Origin: Eremothecium cymbalariae DBVPG#7215
Lineage: Eukaryota; Ascomycota; Saccharomycetes; Saccharomycetales; Saccharomycetaceae
Assembly (NCBI RefSeq): GCF_000235365.1
Contig: NC_016453.1
Coordinates: 1-64,000, forward strand
Direction: 5' to 3'
DNA length: 64,000 nt
Each line of letters starts with the position of its first letter. Within the stretch, counting starts at the first letter, position 1. Below are positions 21,154-32,099 of this stretch, piece by piece. A model generated the notes under the pieces. The model was not told the origin of the DNA. It was given only the letters and a program-made list of their open reading frames with translations, and did not search any database. The position numbers and the translations under genes were made by a program.

Positions 21154-21771
21154 CTAAGGCTGTGTAGCGTCCCTCCCCGTGATATCTCTTCTCTTTCCGA
21201 ATACAACGGCTTCCGTCGCTTGATTTGCACCTTTCATGTATCCGTATTCAGTGGTGCTCCAGCCTGCAGACTGTAAGTGGCCGGGTTTAGGCTTTACTGA
21301 GGGTCGCGGCCGTTTAGTGGTCAACTGCGGACCCACAACGGTAAACCGATCAGGGTGTTTCTTATTTGCATATCTAGACAAAGATTTCAAAGTCTGATAC
21401 ACACTTTCGGGGTCCTTTTCTTCATATAAGTCTACTGTTTGGAAGAATTCATCTTCTGGCACCCCGTAATTCCTGGCAAAGCTTAAAAACAGGCTGATTT
21501 GTTCCATCTGGACGAAAGGCATTGCAGACTGTCTCCATTTTATTAGCTTTGACTTGTTAGAGTCTGCTGCTTGTAAAATATTTGCTAGCTTGCAAAGAAC
21601 GATACCATTCTTTAATGTCTCGACCATAGAATCCGGGGGAACTGCCTCTCCTATAACAGAAAATACCCATCTCTTGATTTCATTGATTGCATTTTCATCA
21701 AACTTACTATTTCTTAGTTCACGGAGGTCTTCATCTAACGATGTAACATCAGGTTTCATGCCGTAACTCAT
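21154..21771 (-). CDS. SCP1: Transgelin/calponin-like actin bundling protein Scp1
   Basis: Binds and cross-links F-actin in cortical patches. The 205-residue length fits yeast Scp1 (200, YOR367W). A single calponin-homology domain covers roughly residues 25-135, including EIKRWVFSVIGEAVPPDSMV with ETLKNGIVLCKLAN after it, KLIKWRQSAMPFVQMEQISL and DLYEEKDPESVYQTLKSLSR. The C-terminal calponin-like repeat is GWSTTEYGYMKGANQA. It overlaps no neighbour, and is convergent with PEX22 across 66 bases. Confidence 0.95.
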   Translation of the reverse strand: MSYGMKPDVTSLDEDLRELRNSKFDENAINEIKRWVFSVIGEAVPPDSMVETLKNGIVLCKLANILQAADSNKSKLIKWRQSAMPFVQMEQISLFLSFARNYGVPEDEFFQTVDLYEEKDPESVYQTLKSLSRYANKKHPDRFTVVGPQLTTKRPRPSVKPKPGHLQSAGWSTTEYGYMKGANQATEAVVFGKRRDITGRDATQP

Positions 21772-22205
21772 CTTCTTGGTTCCTACATTCGCATTCTTAC
21801 CTTAATAGTAACAGTAGCTCCTTATATTTTTGAATATGGAAAGAAAAAGATTAGAGAACAAACTTAGCGATGACCTTTGACGCATATTAAATAAATACCT
21901 GAACAAACAAAAAAAACTAGAAAACTTTTCAACGATGAACAAAGTAGCAATACGAAAAATTATATAAAGGGATGAGATGCACCAGATCTAACTGCATATA
22001 ACCAGGTGGGACAAGAAAGAAACATATTTATGCAGCCGGATGCAGCTGGTGTTCCCATCGTTATCGAACCCGTAATGTTGTAAAATGGGCAAATATCGAA
22101 GGCGAGAAAAAAAAAGATGGATGTATATGCCCTTTAATTGTATTTGAATTTTGCCCTGTTTTTTTTTATTATATTATTTTTAATTGCATTCATAGTGTCA
22201 AAAGA
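21772..22205. other. Spacer between ACS1 stop and SCP1 start
   Basis: About 430 AT-rich bases containing the SCP1 promoter and the ACS1 3' region. Open frames here extend antisense into ACS1 and are not considered coding. Confidence 0.5.
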
Positions 22206-24371
22206 TCATAGTTTGATAGACTCAATTAAATGCTTCACAATACCTGGGTTAGATAAGGTGGAGACATCGCCCAACTGGTCTGCTTCACCAGCCAAAATCT
22301 TCCTCAAGATACGTCGCATGATTTTCCCAGATCTAGTTTTTGGCAAGTCGTCTACAAGGACTATTAATTTTGGGGCTGCAAATGGACCGATATCCTTTCT
22401 GACTATCAATATCAAGTGTCTCTTGATATCTTGCAATTCCCTTTCACTCGCAGTAGCCCAGCTGCTTTTCTGTTCCAATACCACAAAGGCAGCGATAGCT
22501 TGTCCTGTTAAATCGTCAGAGAAGCCTACAACGGCACATTCAGCGACCATTCCTTCCTCAATTATTGCCGCTTCAATTTCAGCTGTGGATAGACGATGAC
22601 CAGAGACGTTTACGACATCGTCTACACGCCCAAGGATCCATATGAAGCCATCTTTGTCACGAGCTGCACCATCTCCGGTGAAATAATAACCTGGGTAAGG
22701 CTTTAGATAGGTTTCCAAATATCTATCGTGGTTGTTCCAAATGGTCCTTGTGAAAGAGGGCCATGGTCGCTTTACAGCTAATATACCCTCGACGTTAGGT
22801 CCAATCAATTCTTCACCGGTGTTGGGGTCGAGAATTACAGCGTCAATTCCAAAGAAAGGGAAGCCTGCAGCTCCTGGTTTCATCGGTGTCGAGCCACCAG
22901 CCAACGGGGTAATCAAATGCGCGCCGGATTCCGTTTGCCAATAAGTGTCTATTATTGGGATTTCATTTTTACCAATACTGGACGAATACCATTCCCAAAC
23001 CTCAGCAGCAATTGGCTCCCCAACAGACCCTAATGAACGCAAACTCTTTAATGAATACCCTTCGACGTAGCTGTCACCAGCCCGTTTCAAAAACCGCAAG
23101 GCTGTTGGTGCTACGTAAAACTGGGTTACCTTATACTTGTCGACAATCTGCCAATACCTCGAGAATGTCGGATAAGCAGGGGTCCCTTCGAACACGACCG
23201 TGGTGCACCCAGTAAACAACGGGCCGTAGATAACATATGTGTGACCAGTGATCCATCCGATGTCACCGGCCGTGAAGAATATGTCTTCCTTGTGAACATC
23301 AAAAGAATAACGCATACTCAAGTATGCCTGTAATAAATATCCCGCAGTGGAGTGTTGGACGCCCTTGGGGGCACCTGTGGAGCCGGAGGTGTACAACAAG
23401 AATAACGGGTGTTCAGAATCCACAGGCTCGCAGGGGCAATATGGTTTGTATTTTTTAACTTCTGTATCCCAGTCCAAATCTCTACCACTAGTGTAAGCAA
23501 CCATTGGGCTGTTGGTACGCTTATAAACCAAGACATGCCTGACATTAGGCGCCTCTTTGACAGCATCGTCCACAATACGTTTGGTTTCAACAGTCTTTCC
23601 GCCTCTCTTGGATTCATCGGTCGTAATAACAACCTGAGAGTTGGCATCATTGATACGGTCCCTCAAAGAGTTGGACGAGAAGCCTGCAAAGATGACAGAA
23701 TGCACTGCGCCGATACGTGAGATGGCCAACATGGTGATCAACGCTTGCGGGATCATGGGCATGTAAACAGCCACTGTATCGCCCTTGCGCACACCCATCG
23801 AATACTGCAAGACTTGCGCAACTTTACAAACTTGCTCCAACAACTCCTTGTACGTCAACTGACAACCCTGGTTAGGTTCATCGGCCTCATAGATGATGGC
23901 AACGCTATCCGGATCCCTCATGGCGTGTCTGTCGACCATGTTGTAACACGCATTCAACTGCCCGTTAATGAACCAGACATTATTGTCAAACGACGGCAAC
24001 CCGTCCTTGCCGGCAAGGAAAACTTGATCGAAGGGCCTGAACCAATCGATAAAATTACGTGCATGGTCACCAAAAAACCGCTCCGGATCGTCCATAGAGT
24101 CCGCATACAACTTCTTATACTCCTCAAAACTCGCAATGTGTGGCTTGTAGTGAGGTGCTACCCTTGGAGAAAGCCGATTCACTATAGACTTCTGTTGAAC
24201 AATATCCACAGACGTAAGATGCTCGTACTCCTTTGGCAAGCGTCCGCCATCATTCAGCTCCGCCTCAACCTCCATTTTCGAACCACTACCACCATCCTGC
24301 AGCAAGCCCCCAACACCGACAGCATCCCCCCTGTCACGTCCGTTCGCTTCCACTCCTGATGTCGTTACCAT
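22206..24371 (-). CDS. ACS1: Acetyl-CoA synthetase Acs1
   Basis: Converts acetate, ATP and CoA to acetyl-CoA, which is needed on non-fermentable carbon and supplies acetate for lipids and histone acetylation. The 721-residue length matches yeast Acs1 (713). Signature motifs of the adenylate-forming family are intact: phosphate loop [67 protein letters not shown], the hinge [13 protein letters not shown] and the catalytic lysine in [12 protein letters not shown]. The N-terminal 35 residues are extended and glycine-rich. It is divergent from the FLC-family gene across a long promoter. Being at the YAL054C position makes it ACS1 rather than ACS2. Confidence 0.96.
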   Translation of the reverse strand: MVTTSGVEANGRDRGDAVGVGGLLQDGGSGSKMEVEAELNDGGRLPKEYEHLTSVDIVQQKSIVNRLSPRVAPHYKPHIASFEEYKKLYADSMDDPERFFGDHARNFIDWFRPFDQVFLAGKDGLPSFDNNVWFINGQLNACYNMVDRHAMRDPDSVAIIYEADEPNQGCQLTYKELLEQVCKVAQVLQYSMGVRKGDTVAVYMPMIPQALITMLAISRIGAVHSVIFAGFSSNSLRDRINDANSQVVITTDESKRGGKTVETKRIVDDAVKEAPNVRHVLVYKRTNSPMVAYTSGRDLDWDTEVKKYKPYCPCEPVDSEHPLFLLYTSGSTGAPKGVQHSTAGYLLQAYLSMRYSFDVHKEDIFFTAGDIGWITGHTYVIYGPLFTGCTTVVFEGTPAYPTFSRYWQIVDKYKVTQFYVAPTALRFLKRAGDSYVEGYSLKSLRSLGSVGEPIAAEVWEWYSSSIGKNEIPIIDTYWQTESGAHLITPLAGGSTPMKPGAAGFPFFGIDAVILDPNTGEELIGPNVEGILAVKRPWPSFTRTIWNNHDRYLETYLKPYPGYYFTGDGAARDKDGFIWILGRVDDVVNVSGHRLSTAEIEAAIIEEGMVAECAVVGFSDDLTGQAIAAFVVLEQKSSWATASERELQDIKRHLILIVRKDIGPFAAPKLIVLVDDLPKTRSGKIMRRILRKILAGEADQLGDVSTLSNPGIVKHLIESIKL

Positions 24372-25634
24372 CTCTCCTTCGCTTTTCTCTTGTTTCTTGT
24401 GTGTATCCTATCCTAACCTGTAAAGATCGCGCCACCAAAGCTTCCCCCAAGAGGCACTTTTATCTAAGATCCACCGAACCCAAAACTTCCTTCACCTTTA
24501 AAAAGAAAATCTACTTCCGTAGGTTGCCTCCTGCGTGTCGCTGCCCTTCTTGTCTCTGAAGGATGATGACTCAAGAACAGCACAAAAACAATCAATCCAA
24601 CGAATCTCCTCTTACCCGCTACTTATCTTCGTACCCAACCAACCCCCCCCGCCCACTTGTCACTCCCACCTGAAAACGATATTTCCTTCCGATCATACAA
24701 CACATACATACATACATACATACAGACACTACAAAAACTACTGCCCAACAAAACTGCACCCCCACGAAGCCAACCTGCGACGGTATATATTCCTACAGAG
24801 AAACCACCACTGCTCTGTTATCTTGCTTGACCTTAGCATCCCACAACAAATCCCATTTCCTGTCCCCCTTGCCTCTTTTCTCTCCTTTCCACCGCCCCTA
24901 CCGCCCTCTAACTAAATCGTTGTCGCTTGTCAGGGATGCCCAGGGGAGGGAAAGCCCCGAGCACACCACAGCACAGACACACGGAGCTGACACGAGTCGT
25001 TGCCCGTTCGCTGGTCTCCACAGTACCCTGGTGGGAACGCAAACGCTTATATATGACTCTTATCACCAGATCAGCGCGTGAAAGGACACCACGCGCCCGG
25101 GCGCGTGACGATAAATGCATACCGTGGATGTGCTTTAAACGAATATTATTCGTGTTATGGAATCCGTGGTTATGGAATTTCCGTTCACAGTGATGTGAAA
25201 TGTTTCTTTTCTGTATGATGGTGCACGGGCGGAACAGGCTATTTTTGGACGCTTTTCCGCACGGTGTCCCAAAAATGGTTCAGAGAAGACTTCGTAGGGA
25301 GCGGAGAGCTGGTAGGCGACTGCGCCGCGCCGCCCAACTGGAAAAAAAAGAATTCGACAATAAAATGTGATTAGACATCTTAAAACACATCTCATACAAA
25401 TGTTACAAGACAGGCAAAAGGCAGAGACGTAGAAGTTGGAAAACAGAGGAAATAACACACACAAGAAGTGTTGGGAAAGGTTGACAAGTATAGGGAGGCC
25501 CGGATACGTTTGTTGAAAGAAGAAGAATATAATAAAGAGAATAGAAGAAGAAAACGGAGGAGGGATATTATATATTTAATTTTTTGGAATTAAGTATTTA
25601 CAGGGAGATAAAAACGCTATAAGCACAGGGCCGG
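24372..25634. promoter_or_regulatory. Long divergent promoter of ACS1 and FLC-family gene
   Basis: A gene-free stretch of 1.26 kb. The ACS1-proximal 550 bases are strongly pyrimidine-rich on the + strand, include a CATA microsatellite at about 24703-24723, and produce spurious open frames full of P, S, H and T. A perfect 18-bp GC-rich palindrome lies at 25090-25107 (separate entry). I looked for a carbon-source response element (consensus near CCRTTSRNCCG) and did not find a convincing one. Length is typical of a heavily regulated yeast promoter. Confidence 0.5.
25090..25107. promoter_or_regulatory. GC-rich 18-bp perfect palindrome
   Basis: CACGCGCCCGGGCGCGTG is identical on both strands and all G+C except its near-terminal A/T pair, in a region of ordinary base composition. 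It lies 720 bases upstream of ACS1 and 530 bases upstream of the FLC-family gene. A dimeric regulator site is possible, but no named consensus is matched with confidence. Confidence 0.4.
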
Positions 25635-28072
25635 ATGAAAAAGTTTCTCTGTATCACGGTGGGGATTGTGTGGAGTTTGTTGGTGGGGGTAGCGGTGGGA
25701 GCGTCGAGTGGGTTGTTGCAGGAGTCGAATAGTGCTGCGGGACATGGTAAGCATATAAAGACGTCTTCTCTTTTAACGTGTATGACGGATTCACAGTTCC
25801 AGTCCTCGTTCTTTGACGTTTCGTTTTTTCCGGATACTCGAATGGTGAAGTTTCACATTGATGCTACGACTACCATTTCGGAGAAGGTTGTTGCCAAGGT
25901 GGAGTTAATAGCGTATGGGCTAACGGTGCTTGAGAAGACGATTGATTTTTGTAATATTGGCGAAGCGTTATTGTGCCCGTTGCGTGCGGGGAGGATTAAC
26001 GTGAACTCTACGTACGAAATCGGTAGCGACATTGTGAAGGACATACCGAATGTTGCATATACGATCCCGGACCTCGATGCGCAGGTGCGGGTGTTGGTTT
26101 ATGGTCAGGATGATACGTCATTTGAAAATCCTTTAGCGTGTGTGCAGGCCGTCTTGTCGAATGACAAGACGGTGCAGACGAAGTATGCGTCTTGGCCGAT
26201 AGCAGCCATTTCAGGAGTCGGTGTTTTGACATCAGGGTTTGTGTCGGTGGTAGGGCACTCCACGACGGCAGCGCATATCGCGTCTAATTCGATATCGTTA
26301 TTTGTTTATTTCCAAAATTTGGCCATTACTTCCATGATGGGTGTCTCGCGTGTACCGCCCATTGCTGCGGCATGGTCGCAGAACTTCCAATGGTCGATGG
26401 GTATAATTAACGTGAAGTTCATGCAGGATATATTTCAGTGGTATGTGCAAGCTACCGGCGGTACGCCTGTAGTGGTTGTTTCGAATAGGGAGATTTTGTC
26501 CATCTCTGTACAAAAGAGAAGGGTGAAAAGGGCCGTTATGGAGGGTGTTCGCTACTTGTATGGCAAGGTTAAAGACTACCAATATATTAGATATTCTCCT
26601 GTTAATAAGGCATCGGTATCCTTGGCGACGGATATAAATTTCGATAACACATACGAGGATCGTGAGAAGTATACTACAGATGAGCGAAACTCAACCAACT
26701 ATGTCAACAAGATTATGGTGCTTCATGGTATACAACGTGTTGCTTTCAAAGCGGGAATTGAACTCTCGAACATTTTTTTGACTGGTATCTCGTTTTTTTA
26801 TGCTTCGTTGTTGCAGTGGTTTTTTCTTTAATGGTTTTCAAGCTACTGTTGGAGTTGTTGGCCAGGGGTCGTCTTTTGAACAAGTCTTCAAAATTTGTTG
26901 AATATAGAAGAAGCTGGGGGAATATTATTAAGGGCACATTATTTAGAATTGCAATTATTGCATTCCCGCAGGTGTCTATTCTTTCAATATGGGAGTTTAC
27001 ACAAACTGACTCAGCAGCAACTGTGGTTGATGCTGTGGTGGTATTATCTGTTATTTGTGGTATTTTGTTGTATGGAACATGCAGAGTTATCATGAGAGGC
27101 AAAGAGTCCACAAGGTTGTACAAGACGCCTGCCTATCTGCTATACGGCGATGTGAATTTTTTGAATCGGTTTGGGTTTTTGTATGTGCAATTCAAGGCAG
27201 ATCTGTATTGGTGGTTAATTCCGCTGTTGTCGTACTCATTCTTGAGATCTTTTTTTGTCGCAATCTTACAAGAATATGGTAAAGCACAAGCGTTAATCAT
27301 CTTTATTATCGAGCTCAGTTATTTCTGTGCATTATGCGTCATGAGGCCGTATTTGGACAAACGGACAAATATCTTTAACGTGGTGATCCATCTGATAAAC
27401 TTATTGAATGCAATTTTTTTCCTATTTTTTTCTAACTTGTTTAGGCAGCCACCAATTGTTTCAAGTGTCCTAGCGATCGTTCTCTTTGTGCTGAATGCTG
27501 CATTTGCCCTCTTTTTGTTGATATTTACAATATTCACCTGTGTACTTGCTTTGGTACACAGAAATCCAGATGCTCGTTATCAACCTATGAAAGATGATCG
27601 TGTTTCATTCATCCCAAAGATTGTAAGTAGTGGGAAGTCTGAAAAGGAACTTGATAATTTGGGTAAAGCTGTGATGGTAACTAATGAAACCGAAGCAGAA
27701 AGACAACTGCGTGATAGCGCTGTGTTGCAGAACACTTCCAGTGGACGGAGAATACTGTTTGATGAATTAGATGAGTCTCCTGATCGGGTTAGTCGTTCCT
27801 TAGAACCGGAACGACTTGAACCAACTTCTACTGTATCGGGACCTGGTTCATTTGGCTCTGGTCCTGGTTATCATAGAATCCCTACAGCACCTAACACAGG
27901 TTCAGAGAGTAGGACAGCGCATAATATGAGGAATCAGAACTACCCTCTGTATGATCTTAGAAAACCAGAGGACACCTTATTAAATAATGATGCGGCCTAT
28001 CATGGCTATGAACAGAACAATGAATACGGTCATGGAAAAAACCCATTTACAAGGGATCAACAATATATGTAA
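25635..28072 (+). CDS. FLC2: Flavin carrier (FLC/TRP-like) membrane protein, frameshifted here
   Basis: Homologue of the yeast FLC family (YAL053W FLC2; FLC1 and FLC3 are paralogues), ER membrane proteins tied to FAD uptake, haem handling and calcium. A signal peptide (MKKFLCITVGIVWSLLVGVA) leads into a lumenal ML-like domain with paired cysteines (to about residue 175), then about nine membrane segments and a cytosolic serine-rich tail. The frame breaks at the T run 26793-26799. The first frame stops at 26831; the second is open past that point to 28072. One added T would rejoin them and complete a membrane segment (ISFFLCFVVAVVFSLMVFK), giving 812 residues against 783 in yeast. Sequencing error or a genuine lesion are both possible. 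Confidence 0.88.
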
Positions 28073-28589
28073 CAAGAAATGCAAACAAAAGAAGCGTTAA
28101 AACCAATATTCCCCCTTCCCCATAATCGTTGGTGGTCTATAGCCATGAGGGTTAGGTGGTGAAGAGGTTTCCTTCCGAGATCAGGGGTTTACGAAACTCG
28201 TGAAATTAAACTTTTATTTTATAATCATAGTCACTTCTTCACAAGGTACGGTATACATTTTATGAAGTTTACCCATACATATTATATCTGGGCATTGGAT
28301 GGTTTTTTCAGCAGCATCCCCTAATTTTTATCGAGGATCTGGCTAACACATTCTATAACAAAAAGGAAGAAACATACATGTGTTAAAGTACTAGATAGAG
28401 CCATTCCTCCTAATGATAGAAACAGATACATTGTGGTGGAGGTTTCATGTTAAATATAATGTTTATGAATTTACTTGAAATAATTGTTTTTAGTATCGTA
28501 CGTTTGTGTGATTTTTTAATCTTGTACGTAGGCGTTAGGCTATGCTACATACGCCCTTGGCGTTGGCAAAAAAATTGAAGAACGAAACC
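28073..28589. other. Spacer downstream of FLC-family gene
   Basis: About 515 AT-rich bases between the FLC-family stop and the end of the decayed AIM2-like gene. No coding sequence or RNA is recognised. Confidence 0.4.
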
Positions 28590-29293
28590 TTATTGAAAAT
28601 TGGTTTGTTGAGAGAAGAGCACTCCCTCCATAGGCGTTCAGCAGAAGAAGGCACTTCAGCGGGACTACATCCCTGAAAACAGTAAATGAATACCGAAAAT
28701 CCGATCTGATCAGCTCATCTTACAAGTTACGCTTGTGGTGTCCAAGCCTCGTTGAGAATCTTCTGGTATAGACACCATTATTGGCTTTCAGATAACATTT
28801 ACTTCTGTTGTCGGAAAAGGCAGTGGGGTGACGATAGCTCCCGCGCTAGTCACCCCAACTCCTGGAGTCAATTGACGAAGGGCAAATATGCTCCCAAATA
28901 AGTAGCCAATAGCCCCCAAAAGTACTTTTCACCCTTGTCTTGTCTTAATTGCTTCACAAATTCATTAACCACGTTGGACGCTATTTTGAAATCATTGCTT
29001 TCCAACCATTCATCATCAGCTGATCCAGAGTTCTGTTTACTCAAGCCTTTGTTAGTAAATATATCAGCTACTATAACAGTAAACCCAATATCTCCAGTCG
29101 TATCAGCTATCTGTTGCCAACTTGGTCAATTCCTAGTCTGCACAGAAAAGGACTACTGTCCTTCTACGCTAGATCATGTGGCATATGTCTCCATCCCATA
29201 CAACTGCTCACAAGTTCCTATCAGGGGGATAGTTACATCCACTTCGTCTTAGTGAACTATTTTACTACAGTTAACCTTCGAATTGCCTCCCAT
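28590..29293 (-). pseudogene. AIM2: Decayed AIM2-like dienelactone hydrolase
   Basis: The minus strand, read in pieces, follows S. cerevisiae Aim2 (YAL049C, 246 residues) from end to end as I recall it. From a possible ATG at 29293: EQLYGMETYAT (yeast EEIFGLDTYAA), then IADTTGDIGFTVIVADIF (yeast TADKFASAGYMVFVPDIL), WLESNDFKIASNVVNEFVKQ, GLLATYLGAY (yeast GVVGYCFGAK), then after a frame change SAGAIVTPLPF, KPIMVSIPED (yeast KPILISAAEE) and HLLFSGM (yeast QLTLFSGV). In-frame stops lie at 29249-29251, 29174-29176, 29153-29155, 29126-29128 and 28868-28870. The catalytic cysteine position reads tyrosine. The 704-base span equals 235 codons, so decay is by point changes and small indels, not truncation. 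AIM2 neighbours OAF1 and GEM1 in yeast. Confidence 0.85.
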
Positions 29294-29615
29294 ATCACGC
29301 TACACTCCCTTAAAAATTTTATCTAACTAGATGTTCAATAGCTATCTCCTATACGCAAATAAACTTTGCTGCGATAATATGCTATTCACTTAGTCCAAAA
29401 CTAGCGCTTACGGCGATTACAAAGTGTGAACTGCATGTATATATATAGTATCTGTATGAATACGGCTCGGCGTGAGTATCTTCATGCATATCTTAAAAAC
29501 GGTTAGGCCGAGGTTCGATAATCACTACTTCAAAATTGGAAAATCATCTTTCTTAAACTGAGATCCCCATTCCAAGCAGAGGGTACTACAGAGATCATGA
29601 ATAGTGGCTCAGAAG
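29294..29615. other. Spacer upstream of first OAF1-like gene
   Basis: About 320 bases. A short inverted pair CTCGGC (29466-29471) and GCCGAG (29507-29512) and an isolated tRNA B-box-like string are present, but no complete tRNA. It presumably contains the promoter of the gene starting at 29616. Confidence 0.35.
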
Positions 29616-32099
29616 ATGCAGCAAAACTTTAGCTCCAACATTCAACGAATTTCAACAAGACCAATTTCCGATGCCATTATGGAGAAGAAGAAAAGTCGAA
29701 GGAACAAGCTATCCTTTGTATGTCAAACTTGCAGGAAATCCAAGACCAAATGTGATAAATTAAAACCGTTATGCACGAGATGCATTAAAAATAATTTCGT
29801 ATGTGTATACGATGTTGAGACTCAAAAGAAACCGAAGTCAAGAAGTAAAGATTCAAGAATTCAACAACTACAAAGGGAGATTGAATACTGGAAATCTAAA
29901 GCTAAGGGTCATTTGAGCCAGTATAGTTTAAAGTATCATGGGCAACTACCAGCCGTAGGGGCTGTCATCGATGATCCCGTTATTAACTTTCATGATGCTT
30001 TCCCTATGATGATCATGGAGGGTAGGTCTAAACAAAACGTTAGCCCATTTTCAGCATTATCCTACATGAGTAAAGATATATATTTGTTTCTCTTTTGGTC
30101 CTCCACGTCACCTCGGATAGGAATAGAAGCAACGAAATTGCGTTTTAAGAATGTATCGCGAGCTTCGAAATCACCGACTGTAACAAGATTTATCGAGAAA
30201 CTGCTTCATGGGAAGACTACAACTGCTTCAAAGTATACTATCGATGATTTCCGGAATATCTTTAAGAATGACTTCTTTTTTGCTGACTCTTACGAATCTG
30301 AAGAAGATTATCCAAAATTCCTAAAAGACTGTAAAATACATTATGAATCGCATTTACCGTGCTTGAAGGTGATAAGAGCCTATTTAAGATTCTTTTACAA
30401 AGAAGTTTACCCCCTTGTGCCTTATTTAGATGTTTCGCTTTTTGAAGAAAATATTGCTGATATTCTTATTCAGGATGAATTAGATGCCCTCCATGTGCAG
30501 TTCAATCTTGGGACTGTGTCAATCAGAAAGAAAGTCACTCATATATGTTTACTTGCTTGCCTTCTGGGGGTAACTTACGTCTCTATGGAAGTGGCTTGCT
30601 CTAGAGACCCAACAGTGCTTAAAGATCCACTTTTAATTTCACAAATGAGTACCTTCGAAGCGGACAAGATGTTTGAGTTAATGAAGTATACAATGGGTGT
30701 ACTGAACATGTTCGATTGGGTTGATGAATTTACGGTGTTAGCCCATTTGTATCAGCATGTATACTCCTTGGTGTCACCGGAACTCAGCAGTACTGATGTA
30801 CTTGATATAACAGGGATTTGCCGACCCTCAATTTTATGGTGTGCTAAATGCATTGGCTTAGGAAAATCTCCAGGGTATGATAAACCGAGGGATTTTAAGG
30901 ATCCAAGAATATTGTGCTTGAGACGGAAATTATGGTTAGGAATTTATGTGATCTTTAACTACGAGCAGCTAGTCTGTGGAAATCTCCCACAATATTTGAA
31001 GTTTATTCCGCCAGGGATTTCCCCTGTAAATGATAGCCGCTTAGGTGGAAGTGAAGAGTCGACGTTTTTAGACACAATACAAAGGGCTTATGTGAACGAT
31101 CCCTTGGAATATAACATTCAACTTTCCTTTTACAAAAAACACCGAAGTTACCTCCCCGCATCGATTTTAAGCTTGGCATATCTGAATGTTAGCGATAAGG
31201 CGATCAGATTGTCAGAGCTGGAATCTGCATTGAAGGAAACAAGAAGAAAACTAAATTATAATCTGATTGTAAATCAACCCCAGCAATTTTTCTCTTATGC
31301 TGTAGATGGTCTGAGAGACATTCAAGTGAATACCACCAAGTCTAACAATGCTAATATATGCCAATCCCGCATGATTTTATTGCTGACATGTGTATTAAAC
31401 ACTTCATCTCTGTACCTGTATTTTGAAAACCAACTGATTCAAAATAAGGACAGTAAATGTGCAAAATATTACCACATCTATTTCAAAGATAACTTGCACG
31501 ATGTTCTAAGTTCCATCATAGCTGTTTCTGAATATTTAGATGGCGGCGTGCCTTTACCGGATGGGTGTCACTTCATTATGTACGATATCGTGGAAAATTC
31601 CATGATTAGATGTTTCCAAGTACTTTTTGGGGTTATCCTTCGACTATACCATGCAGAGGAAGTATTCTGTAAGCTGTTGGAAGATAAGAATGATTCAGCT
31701 GGCGGTTCTACTGTTACAAATGCTCCCTCTGACCTGGAGACAAGGCTGGAATTATTCAAAAAGATGAAAGTAAAACTAGAGAAGGCAATCAATACGTTGC
31801 ATGAATTAATGTCAAGGCAATTGAGATGGACCCTGTTCTCCAGCTTCAAACGACTCATTGCAGTCGATTTAGCATTGGACATGATGAGAGCAGAAAGGGT
31901 TATAGAACTTTTACATGCTCCAAACCAAGAAAGATTGGCTCACTGGAGTTTGGATTCCAATCTACAACTAACCGAGAATATCAATGTCCTCATAACTGCT
32001 GACGTGGAATACTTGCAAAATTTATACCAAATTTTCACCGATCTCAAATTTGATAGTTTCATTCAGAATCGAAGTATCAGCTTGGCAGATGAGAAGTAA
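29616..32099 (+). CDS. Zn2Cys6 transcription factor, OAF1/PIP2 family, copy 1
   Basis: An 827-residue zinc-cluster protein, the first of three tandem OAF1/PIP2-type genes. The cluster cysteines are C36, C39, C46, C53, C56 and C63 within FVCQTCRKSKTKCDKLKPLC, followed by the family linker CVYDVETQKKPKSRSKDSRI and a coiled-coil start QQLQREIEYWKSKAKG. The middle region contains RAYLRFFYKEVYPLVPYLDV, matching copy 3 (MAHFYKFVYPIVPFLEMDL). In S. cerevisiae Oaf1/Pip2 bind fatty-acid response elements and bind oleate. This copy is about 150 residues shorter than copy 3 and lacks its acidic C-terminal tail. The first in-frame ATG is 29616; ATG at 29679 is an alternative. Confidence 0.85.
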   Translation: MQQNFSSNIQRISTRPISDAIMEKKKSRRNKLSFVCQTCRKSKTKCDKLKPLCTRCIKNNFVCVYDVETQKKPKSRSKDSRIQQLQREIEYWKSKAKGHLSQYSLKYHGQLPAVGAVIDDPVINFHDAFPMMIMEGRSKQNVSPFSALSYMSKDIYLFLFWSSTSPRIGIEATKLRFKNVSRASKSPTVTRFIEKLLHGKTTTASKYTIDDFRNIFKNDFFFADSYESEEDYPKFLKDCKIHYESHLPCLKVIRAYLRFFYKEVYPLVPYLDVSLFEENIADILIQDELDALHVQFNLGTVSIRKKVTHICLLACLLGVTYVSMEVACSRDPTVLKDPLLISQMSTFEADKMFELMKYTMGVLNMFDWVDEFTVLAHLYQHVYSLVSPELSSTDVLDITGICRPSILWCAKCIGLGKSPGYDKPRDFKDPRILCLRRKLWLGIYVIFNYEQLVCGNLPQYLKFIPPGISPVNDSRLGGSEESTFLDTIQRAYVNDPLEYNIQLSFYKKHRSYLPASILSLAYLNVSDKAIRLSELESALKETRRKLNYNLIVNQPQQFFSYAVDGLRDIQVNTTKSNNANICQSRMILLLTCVLNTSSLYLYFENQLIQNKDSKCAKYYHIYFKDNLHDVLSSIIAVSEYLDGGVPLPDGCHFIMYDIVENSMIRCFQVLFGVILRLYHAEEVFCKLLEDKNDSAGGSTVTNAPSDLETRLELFKKMKVKLEKAINTLHELMSRQLRWTLFSSFKRLIAVDLALDMMRAERVIELLHAPNQERLAHWSLDSNLQLTENINVLITADVEYLQNLYQIFTDLKFDSFIQNRSISLADEK

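Noticed and set aside
24535..24915. A 126-codon open frame rich in P, S, H and T upstream of ACS1
   Set aside because: The region is pyrimidine-rich on one strand, which removes stop codons. The composition is that of a promoter tract, not of a protein.
26793..26799. Programmed -1 ribosomal frameshifting at the T run in the FLC-family gene
   Set aside because: The run preceded by G does not form a proper X-XXY-YYZ slippery heptamer in the reading frame, no downstream structure is evident, and relatives encode the protein in one frame as far as I know. Indel or error is simpler.
28935..29252. A 105-codon plus-strand open frame in the spacer after FLC2
   Set aside because: It has no ATG at its start and resembles nothing, while the opposite strand clearly matches decayed AIM2. 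It is the antisense shadow of that relic.
29510..29523. GAGGTTCGATAATC, resembling a tRNA B box
   Set aside because: No matching A box, no acceptor stem and no cloverleaf can be folded from the flanks.
29597..29632. An alternative start for OAF1-like copy 1 at ATG 29597 (MNSGSEDAAKL then stop)
   Set aside because: It is out of frame with the zinc cluster and stops after 11 codons. A fourth one-base error could join it, but the existing frame already has a usable ATG at 29616, so no change is proposed.
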